DNA of 12,362 nt from assembly GCF_000297435.1 (NCBI RefSeq), contig NZ_CAIP01000241.1:1-12362 (forward strand). The letters run 5' to 3'. A program made the translations under genes and the position numbers. How positions within the stretch are numbered: the stretch's first letter is position 1; each line of letters begins with the position of its first letter. Below the pieces are notes generated by a model. The model ran no database searches and had not been told where the DNA came from. It worked only from the letters and a program-made list of their open reading frames with translations. Shown here piece after piece: positions 7,332-12,362 of this stretch. The DNA is from Microcystis sp. T1-4. GTDB taxonomy: Bacteria; Cyanobacteriota; Cyanobacteriia; Cyanobacteriales; Microcystaceae.

Positions 7332-9968
7332 ATGTCAACCCTGGTTATTGTCGAATCCCCCACCAAAGCTCGGACGATCAGTAATTATCTGCCTAGCGGC
7401 TATCGAGTCCAAGCCTCCATGGGCCACATCCGCGATCTGCCCGCCTCCGCCGAAGAAATTCCCCCCGCCCAGAAAGACAAATCCTGGGCTAACTTAGGCG
7501 TGGATGTGGAGAACGATTTCGATCCTCTCTACGTCGTCCCCAAAACCAAAAGTAAAATCGTCAAAGAATTAAAAGAAGCCCTCAAAGGGGCCAGCGAACT
7601 GATCCTTGCCACCGACGAAGATCGGGAAGGGGAAAGCATCAGTTGGCATCTCTTGCAGGTACTCAACCCGAAAATACCCACCAAAAGGATGGTATTTCAC
7701 GAAATCACCAAAGAAGCGATCCAAACCGCCCTGAAAAATTGTCGCTCCATCGACGAAAATTTAGTTCACGCCCAAGAAACCCGCCGCATACTCGATCGCC
7801 TCTACGGTTATACCCTCTCCCCCCTACTCTGGAAAAAAATCTCTAAAGGGTTATCCGCCGGCCGGGTGCAATCCGTAGCCGTGCGTCTGCTCGTGCAACG
7901 GGAACGGGAACGACGGGCCTTTAAAACCGCCAATTATTGGGACCTGAAAGCGACTTTAGAAAAGGACAAAAATCAATTCGACTCGAAATTAGTCACCTTA
8001 AACGGTCAAAAAGTGGCAAATGGGAGCGATTTCGATGCCGACACCGGCAGACTGCTCCCCGGTCGCCAGGTGACACTCTTAGATCAAGCGACGGCGGCGG
8101 CCTTAAAAGAACGCATCCAAGACAAAATCTGGCGCGTTAGCCACACCGAAGAAAAACCCACCACTCGCAAACCATCCCCCCCCTTCACCACTTCCACCCT
8201 ACAGCAAGAAGCTAACCGGAAACTAGGCATATCCGCCAGGGACACCATGCGAATCGCCCAAAATCTCTACGAACAGGGCTACATCACCTATATGCGGACT
8301 GATTCCGTCCATCTTTCCGATCAGGCCATCACCGCCGCCCGCAATTGTGTAGAACAAATGTACGGCAAAAACTATCTCAGTCCCCAACCCCGGCAATACA
8401 CCACCAAAAGCAAAGGAGCGCAGGAGGCCCACGAAGCCATCCGGCCCGCCGGCAGTAGCTTTCGCCTACCCCGGGAAACTGGTCTGAGCGGACTAGAATT
8501 CGCCCTCTATGACCTAATCTGGAAACGCACCGTCGCCTCACAGATGGCCGATGCCCGTATTACCCAGATCGCCGTCAATATTCAGGTGGAAGATGCCGGA
8601 TTTCGCTCCTCCGGCAAAAGAATCGACTTCCCCGGCTTTTTCCGCGCCTATGTGGAAGGTTCCGACGATCCCGAAGCCGCCATCGACGACCAAGAAATCA
8701 TCCTACCCCCCCTCAGCGTCGGTGATACCCCCAATTGTCGCAAACTAGAAGCCATTAGCCACGATACCCAACCCCCCGCCCGTTATAGCGAAGCCTCACT
8801 CGTAAAAACCCTCGAAAGTGAAGGAATCGGGCGACCCAGCACCTACGCCACCATTCTCGGCACAATTATCGATCGCGGTTATGCCCAAATGCGGAATAAA
8901 ACCCTCATTCCCACCTTCACCGCTTTTGCCGTGGTTAGTTTGTTAGAAAATCATTTCCCCGACCTGGTAGATCCCAAATTTACCTCAAAAATGGAAGAAA
9001 CCCTCGACGATATCGCCACCGGTTCCGCTCAATGGTTGCCCTATCTCGATCGCTTCTATCGCGGCGAAAAGGGGCTAGAAAGCCAAGTAAAAGAGCGCGA
9101 GAGTCAAATTAACTCTAGCACCGCCAAATCGGTGATTTTAGAGGATTTACAGGCAACTATCAAGATCGGCAAATACGGTCCCTATCTGGAAGTCTCCCGA
9201 GACGATCAAATCCTCACCGCTTCCATCCCCGCCGATTTAACCCCCGCCGACCTCAACCCCGAACAGGTAGAAACCCTGCTGCGACAAAAAACCGCAGGTC
9301 CCGATAAAATCGGTCTTGATCCCGACACCGGAGAACCCATTTATCTGCTCGTCGGTAGTTATGGTCCCTACGTCCAGTTAGGAGATGTCAGCGACGACAA
9401 TCCCAAACCCAAACGCGCCTCCCTACCCAAAGGAGTCAAACCCGACGATATCACCCTCGAACAAGCGGTGGGTTTATTAGCACTGCCGCGACTGCTGGGA
9501 ACCGATCCCCTCACCGGAGGCAAAATCAAAGCCAGTTTAGGACGCTTCGGTCCCTATATAGTTCGCGAAGAAGGCAAAGAAAAAGAATATCGTTCCCTCA
9601 AAGCCGGCGATGATATCCTAACCATCACCCTCGATCGCGCCTTGGCCCTATTAGCCGAACCGAAAAAAGCTCGCAGCACCCGCGGTTCGGGCAAACCACC
9701 CCTAAAAGAATTGGGCAAACATCCCGACGACGGGGAATTGGTGGCATTGTACGAGGGTCCCTACGGAGTTTATATCAAACACGCTAAGACCAACGCCAAA
9801 ATTCCCGAAGGCGAAACCGCCGAAACCCTCACCCTAGAACAAGCTTTGTCGGCCCTAGCGGCCAAGGCAACTACTGCCAAGAAAACCACCACCAAGAAAA
9901 CTACTTCTAGCACCACCAAAAAAACTACTTCTCCGGGTAGTAAAACCAGCAAAAGTAAGAAGGTTTAG
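7332..9968 (+). CDS. topA: DNA topoisomerase I (type IA)
   Basis: Relaxes negative supercoils by cutting one strand through a 5'-phosphotyrosine. The TOPRIM domain is at 1-125 with the metal-site residues E8 (VESP) and D95, D97, E99 (ATDEDREGE). SAGRVQSVAVRLL (175-187) is the usual domain IV motif. The catalytic tyrosine is Y320 in GYITYMRTDS, with R322 next to it. EGIGRPSTYA (497-506) is another family signature. The C-terminus lacks C4 zinc fingers and instead carries four glycine/aromatic repeats (KIGKYGPYLEV about 611, VGSYGPYVQLG about 674, LGRFGPYIV about 736, YEGPYGVYIK about 807). It ends in a Lys/Thr/Ser-rich tail (about 845-878), as in other cyanobacterial enzymes. 878 residues is normal. 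The first ATG in frame was chosen; an in-frame TGA at 7320-7322 excludes an upstream start. Its C-rich third positions contrast with the AT-rich CHAT gene. Confidence 0.98.
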   Translation: MSTLVIVESPTKARTISNYLPSGYRVQASMGHIRDLPASAEEIPPAQKDKSWANLGVDVENDFDPLYVVPKTKSKIVKELKEALKGASELILATDEDREGESISWHLLQVLNPKIPTKRMVFHEITKEAIQTALKNCRSIDENLVHAQETRRILDRLYGYTLSPLLWKKISKGLSAGRVQSVAVRLLVQRERERRAFKTANYWDLKATLEKDKNQFDSKLVTLNGQKVANGSDFDADTGRLLPGRQVTLLDQATAAALKERIQDKIWRVSHTEEKPTTRKPSPPFTTSTLQQEANRKLGISARDTMRIAQNLYEQGYITYMRTDSVHLSDQAITAARNCVEQMYGKNYLSPQPRQYTTKSKGAQEAHEAIRPAGSSFRLPRETGLSGLEFALYDLIWKRTVASQMADARITQIAVNIQVEDAGFRSSGKRIDFPGFFRAYVEGSDDPEAAIDDQEIILPPLSVGDTPNCRKLEAISHDTQPPARYSEASLVKTLESEGIGRPSTYATILGTIIDRGYAQMRNKTLIPTFTAFAVVSLLENHFPDLVDPKFTSKMEETLDDIATGSAQWLPYLDRFYRGEKGLESQVKERESQINSSTAKSVILEDLQATIKIGKYGPYLEVSRDDQILTASIPADLTPADLNPEQVETLLRQKTAGPDKIGLDPDTGEPIYLLVGSYGPYVQLGDVSDDNPKPKRASLPKGVKPDDITLEQAVGLLALPRLLGTDPLTGGKIKASLGRFGPYIVREEGKEKEYRSLKAGDDILTITLDRALALLAEPKKARSTRGSGKPPLKELGKHPDDGELVALYEGPYGVYIKHAKTNAKIPEGETAETLTLEQALSALAAKATTAKKTTTKKTTSSTTKKTTSPGSKTSKSKKV

Positions 9969-9976
9969 CAGTTAGT

Positions 9977-10011
9977 GGTGAGGCAATTTTCTCCATGGTT
10001 AATTCCTCACC
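9977..10011 (+). terminator. Hairpin after topA, possible terminator
   Basis: GGTGAGG (9977-9983) pairs with CCTCACC (10005-10011). AATT/AATT extends the stem past a bulged C. No T-tract follows directly (a TTTTTT run comes only near 10040), so this is an mRNA-end or attenuating structure rather than a textbook intrinsic terminator. Confidence 0.4.
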
Positions 10012-10074
10012 CCGACGCGGCGACAAATCCGGTTGGCTTTTTTGTCCTCTGCACCACTTTGACTAGGCTGATCC

Positions 10075-10216
10075 TAAGTAGGTAGGCGTTAAAAATTATC
10101 AGACACCACCCTTATCAAGGGTAGGGTTGATTCATGAATCAACCCTACCTTATCAAGTGGGGCAGGGGGGATCGAACGTAAAATCCATTTTTAATTTAAT
10201 TATAACCAGCTACTTA
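10075..10216. mobile_element. MITE-like block with TAAGTAG ends
   Basis: The left end, TAAGTAGGTAGGC (10075-10087), is identical to the first 13 bases of the MITE at 11181. The right end, CTACTTA (10210-10216), is its inverted 7-base tip; further inward the ends diverge. The inside carries CCCTTATCAAGGG (a small hairpin at 10109-10121) and a 30-bp perfect palindrome. It fills most of the gap between topA and the SWIM gene. The exact right boundary is uncertain. Confidence 0.45.
10120..10149. repeat. Perfect 30-bp palindrome
   Basis: GGTAGGGTTGATTCA (10120-10134) is followed at once by its exact reverse complement (10135-10149), with no loop. As RNA it forms a long hairpin and could end transcription from either convergent gene. 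As DNA it is a potential cruciform or a symmetric protein-binding site. Confidence 0.9.
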
Positions 10217-10230
10217 TACCTCAAATTCCC

Positions 10231-11016
10231 CTACTGTAAAGCAATCGCCATCGCTTCTTGGGGAATTTGCCGGTAAATTGGTTTTAAAAATTGTTCTATG
10301 GCATCGGATTCGGGAGCAGCCAGGGGAAAATTGCCTAAAATGTCGAGAATGGTTTGATTTTCATTCCCCGGCGTAATTACGACTAGGGAGGGATCTAGCT
10401 CTTCATCGTACTGCCAAAAGCGATCGATAGCACTTTCGGGGGCAGTTTTTTCGACTACTGCGGAGGGTTGACTGACTGCTAAAGGTTGATTATCAGAGGA
10501 ATAGGAGCGTTTTTCCCGTAAAGCTTCCAGAATTTGGCTTTTGGTTCGGCCGCGCAGTTGCAACAGCAGGAAGGGATCGACGCTAAAACGATCGCCCAAT
10601 TGATAATATACTGCTCCTATATGTTTGCAGGGGTTGGCTTGATCGGGACAGGTGCAACGGGAGCGAATATCGGCCAGGGAAAAGGGAAATAAATTCACCC
10701 CACTGTCGATAAAAATACGCTCGATATGATCGGGCATTTGTCCGGTGAGTAATTGAGCAGAATAAATGGCTTTTTTGGAGAGAAGCTTAATAATATAGTC
10801 CCATTCTTCATCACTAAAGGCCGCTAGGGATAAATCCACTATATAAGGCGCTGGTTCACTGCCTTGTACTCTGGCAATAACTTGCGAGTCTTCAAAGTCA
10901 ATACTTAAAACATTGCCTTCTCTTGCGTACAGTCTGGCTCGTTCCAAGCGTTTTTTAAAGCGATAGGAATCGAGGAGTTCTAACCATTTTTGTACCCACC
11001 AAGCTTGTTCTGTCAT
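10231..11016 (-). CDS. SWIM zinc-finger protein
   Basis: 261 residues. The C-x-C-x6-C-x-H pattern of the SWIM zinc finger is complete: C121, C123, C130, H132 (RCTCPDQANPCKHIGAVYYQL). SWIM domains bind DNA or protein and in bacteria are often encoded beside SNF2-type helicases, but no helicase is in view here. The N-terminal 110 residues (starting WWVQKWLELLDSYRFKKRLERARLYAREG) match the usual lead-in of the bacterial family. Residues 145-190 are helical and basic, and the C-terminus is low in conservation cues. GGTGA about 7 bases before the ATG is a modest ribosome binding site. The gene is convergent with topA and preceded by mobile-element debris. The domain call is secure; the cellular role is not known. 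Confidence 0.9.
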   Translation of the reverse strand: MTEQAWWVQKWLELLDSYRFKKRLERARLYAREGNVLSIDFEDSQVIARVQGSEPAPYIVDLSLAAFSDEEWDYIIKLLSKKAIYSAQLLTGQMPDHIERIFIDSGVNLFPFSLADIRSRCTCPDQANPCKHIGAVYYQLGDRFSVDPFLLLQLRGRTKSQILEALREKRSYSSDNQPLAVSQPSAVVEKTAPESAIDRFWQYDEELDPSLVVITPGNENQTILDILGNFPLAAPESDAIEQFLKPIYRQIPQEAMAIALQ

Positions 11017-11131
11017 TTTTTATTCACCCTACCGCTTATCAGCTTCGTTACCAACAAAAACGCCAATTCAAAAAGGAAAAGCATCACCCTAGAGGCTTTA
11101 CTAGGAAAGGCTCATCAGGTATAGTCTGATC

Positions 11132-11496
11132 AATACAACAACAAATCAGACCCAAAAACGAAGCCCTCAATATCTTAACATAAGTAGGTAGGCACAATTA
11201 TTTGTAGGATGGGTTAGCGGTAGCGTAACCCATGCGGGCGTTGGGTTTCATGCTTCAACCCAACCTACGTTTATTTTATATTTAATTCCACCCACCTACT
11301 TAGAACCAAGAAAGTTGCTCTACCAACTTAGTCAAGAGGAAAATTTATCTCAACGACAAATAGCCGTCTTGATCCTATGTCATCAAAGCACCACCTGAGC
11401 AAGTATTAAGAAGGAATCAGAGTTCCTGCGGATGCTATCTACAAAGGTATAGCACAAGCTGATACTAAATCGGTTTTTAGGCTAAGACGTATTTAA
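11132..11496 (+). pseudogene. Remnant of an IS30-like transposase N-terminus, interrupted by a MITE
   Basis: Without the MITE (11181-11302) and with one TA kept, the frame reads SPQYLNIEPRKLLYQL, then SQEENLSQRQIAVLILCHQST, resembling the helix-turn-helix start of IS30-family transposases (SQRQIAxLIGVHxSTISRE). After a stop at 11396-11398, the similarity continues in another frame (EQVLRRNQSSCGCYLQ, from 11397) and then a third (AQADTKSVF, from 11452) before ending at a TAA at 11494-11496. There is no start codon, at least two frameshifts are present, and the catalytic part is absent, so it is dead. Family assignment rests on pattern recognition only. Confidence 0.5.
11181..11302. mobile_element. 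Complete 122-bp MITE with TA target duplication (IS630/Tc1-mariner type)
   Basis: TAAGTAGGTAGGCACAATTA (11181-11200) and the reverse complement of 11283-11302 agree at 16 of 20 positions, and each starts with the TA expected from TA duplication. The inside holds two hairpin blocks: GGGTTA with TAACCC, and GTTGGGTTTCATGCTTC with CAACCCAAC. It has no coding capacity. Its ends match the IS630-like end at 11732-11751 at 17 of 20 positions, so that element is a plausible source of transposase. Confidence 0.85.
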
Positions 11497-11731
11497 ATCG
11501 CTTATTCTTAGATTAGCCGAATCTCCCCAAATCCCTTTACTGTTGCCTCTTGCCTCTTGCCTCATCTCAACAGGCAATTTAAATTACGAACAGCTTAATA
11601 GTGTGATTAACTCCCAATCGAACTTTAAAAATCCACTCCCCACTTCCCACTTTCCTATACTTTTTAAACAGGATTTAGTATGAGAGTGAGACTCGCCGCA
11701 AAAACTGAAAACAACCTTTTAAAAAAGTAAG
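11497..11731. repeat. Gene-free stretch with two heptamer tracts and a dispersed 15-mer
   Basis: TTGCCTC is repeated three times at 11543-11563. CCACTCC/CCACTTC/CCACTTT occupies 11633-11653 and is the reverse complement of the GTGGGAA tract near 6023. AACAGGATTTAGTAT (11667-11681) is identical to 6975-6989. No coding sequence is seen. Confidence 0.75.
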
Positions 11732-11738
11732 TAAGTAC

Positions 11739-12362
11739 CTAGGCAAAATTAATTACATACTCGCCTCCAAAATTGTCCAGCACTTTTTTAACGTAAGCGA
11801 GGAGGCTCTTTCGGTCTTTATAGGTGCTAAATTCAATCCATTCATATTTTAAAAATCTCCATAATATTTCAATTAAATTTCGCTAGTAACCGTTCCGACC
11901 TGTATCTCATAAAATAATTGATTATCTCGTTTCATTATTCCTAAAATATTTAGTCTTTTACCTTCAATTGGTGGCAACTTAATCGTGGTTTTTTCTTCTT
12001 GCCAAGCGTAAGGAATACAAGGCTTTGAATCCCATCCCATTTCATCCAAATATCCTATCTCAATCTCTCCTCTTTTTTCCTGTTTTTTGAGTTCTTCTAA
12101 AATAGGTAGTTTGACCTCAATCTCCCACTCATCAGACGTTTTGGCGACCCCTTTTCTCACCCTTTTCCACCTCATGTTGATTTTTTTATGAGTCTTTTTA
12201 TCGTGTCTTTGCTTACGGTTAATTTCCATTCTTCTACAATTTTTATCTGGATTTTTTTTAAGCTTTTCGGTTCTTCAACTTGTTGACCTTGTGCTTCTAT
12301 CAATTTAGGTTTTCTCCCTCTTCCTAGACGATTATAAAAACCAATTAGTTTTCTATCTTTCC
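11739..12362 (-). pseudogene. IS630-family transposase, internally deleted and partial
   Basis: Three pieces can be read. (a) 12172-12362, N-terminal part: KLIGFYNRLGRGRKPKL ... VEEWKLTVSKDTIKRLIKK then stop; these are the helix-turn-helix and linker of IS630 transposases. (b) 11873 to about 12187, in the -1 frame: NMRWKRVRKGVAKTSDEWE, then IGYLDEMGW carrying the first catalytic Asp, PYAWQ, and RLNILGIM, ending TSEI-stop. (c) 11739-11876: LIEILWRFLKYEWIEF with the last catalytic Glu, to EYVINFA-stop. The stretch with the second catalytic Asp, roughly 60 residues judged from the family, is missing between (b) and (c). An AAAAAAA run at 12181-12187 joins (a) and (b). The ATG at 12227-12229 gives 118 residues but is an artefact of the second frame, not a real start. 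Confidence 0.85.
12181..12187 (-). other. A7 slippery heptamer between the two transposase frames
   Basis: In the first frame the minus strand reads ATA AAA AAA TCA ACA TGA, placing A-AAA-AAA in the correct phase for a -1 slip. A -1 slip here leads directly into the second frame (ATC AAC ATG AGG TGG). Either a programmed frameshift, as in some IS630 members, or a simple indel in a homopolymer would look like this. Confidence 0.5.

Larger units (their letters stand above)
11732..12362 (-). mobile_element. Decayed IS630-family insertion sequence, running off the window
   Basis: The right end of the element is TAAGTACCTAGGCAAAATTA at 11732-11751, and the transposase stop (11739-11741) lies inside it. 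The other end is beyond base 12362. A duplicated tip (GTAAGTAAGTA, 11727-11737) sits at the boundary. The remaining transposase has lost its central catalytic section, so the copy should not transpose by itself. Confidence 0.75.

Noticed and set aside
8223..8432. Reading frames opposite or out of phase within topA (also near 7643, 7937, 8551, 9770)
   Set aside because: They overlap a fully conserved topA frame and have the composition of shadow frames in a C-rich gene.
11462..11681. A 220-bp MITE bounded by ATACTAAATC and GATTTAGTAT
   Set aside because: The left motif falls inside the IS30-like remnant (ADTKSV reading), so the 10-bp pairing may be chance. Only the right motif is a credible dispersed repeat.
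11873..12229. Independent 118-residue gene
   Set aside because: Its content from NMRWKR onward is the middle of an IS630 transposase, and the sequence before that is the wrong frame of the transposase N-terminus.
1..12362. tRNA, rRNA, riboswitch or replication origin
   Set aside because: No cloverleaf, rRNA-like segment, known riboswitch core or clustered DnaA-box pattern was recognised on either strand.

Overview
The window looks like a cyanobacterial chromosome segment, most likely Microcystis or a close relative. The signs are a FutA-type iron-binding protein, a topoisomerase I with a glycine/aromatic-repeat tail and no C4 zinc fingers, a DUF3110 domain, tandem heptamers of the STRR type, and dense small palindromic and MITE-like repeats between genes. 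The species is an inference from style, not from a marker gene.

Layout. (1) 1-248 holds an inverted repeat and the ribosome binding site of the first gene. (2) 249-4100 (+) encodes a 1283-residue membrane-anchored DUF3110-TPR-CHAT protein with an intact caspase-like His/Cys pair. It meets stop-to-stop, with one base between, a 125-residue gene (4102-4479, -) with a UBA/TS-N-like segment and a hydrophobic tail. The pair is the best candidate here for a protease/partner module. (3) 4480-4924 is a divergent regulatory region ending in a Fur-box-like palindrome before futA (4925-5980, +), the periplasmic Fe(III)-binding protein. (4) 5981-7331 is repeat-rich and surrounds a DUF938-family methyltransferase (6288-6902, -), whose Shine-Dalgarno lies inside a repeat. 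(5) topA (7332-9968, +) converges on a SWIM zinc-finger gene (10231-11016, -), with a hairpin and a MITE-like block between them. (6) 11017-12362 is a transposon graveyard: an IS30-like remnant split by a 122-bp MITE, heptamer repeats, and a decayed IS630-family element cut by the window edge.

The housekeeping genes (futA, methyltransferase, topA, SWIM) are separate single-gene units with no obvious shared pathway. The mobile elements do form a connected story. The terminal repeat of the IS630 remnant (11732-11751) matches the ends of the complete MITE (11181-11302), of a truncated second MITE copy (6062-6152), and partly of a third element (10075-10216). Removing the complete MITE with one TA copy rejoins an IS30-like reading frame in frame, so this is a readable example of IS630-driven MITE insertion into another IS.
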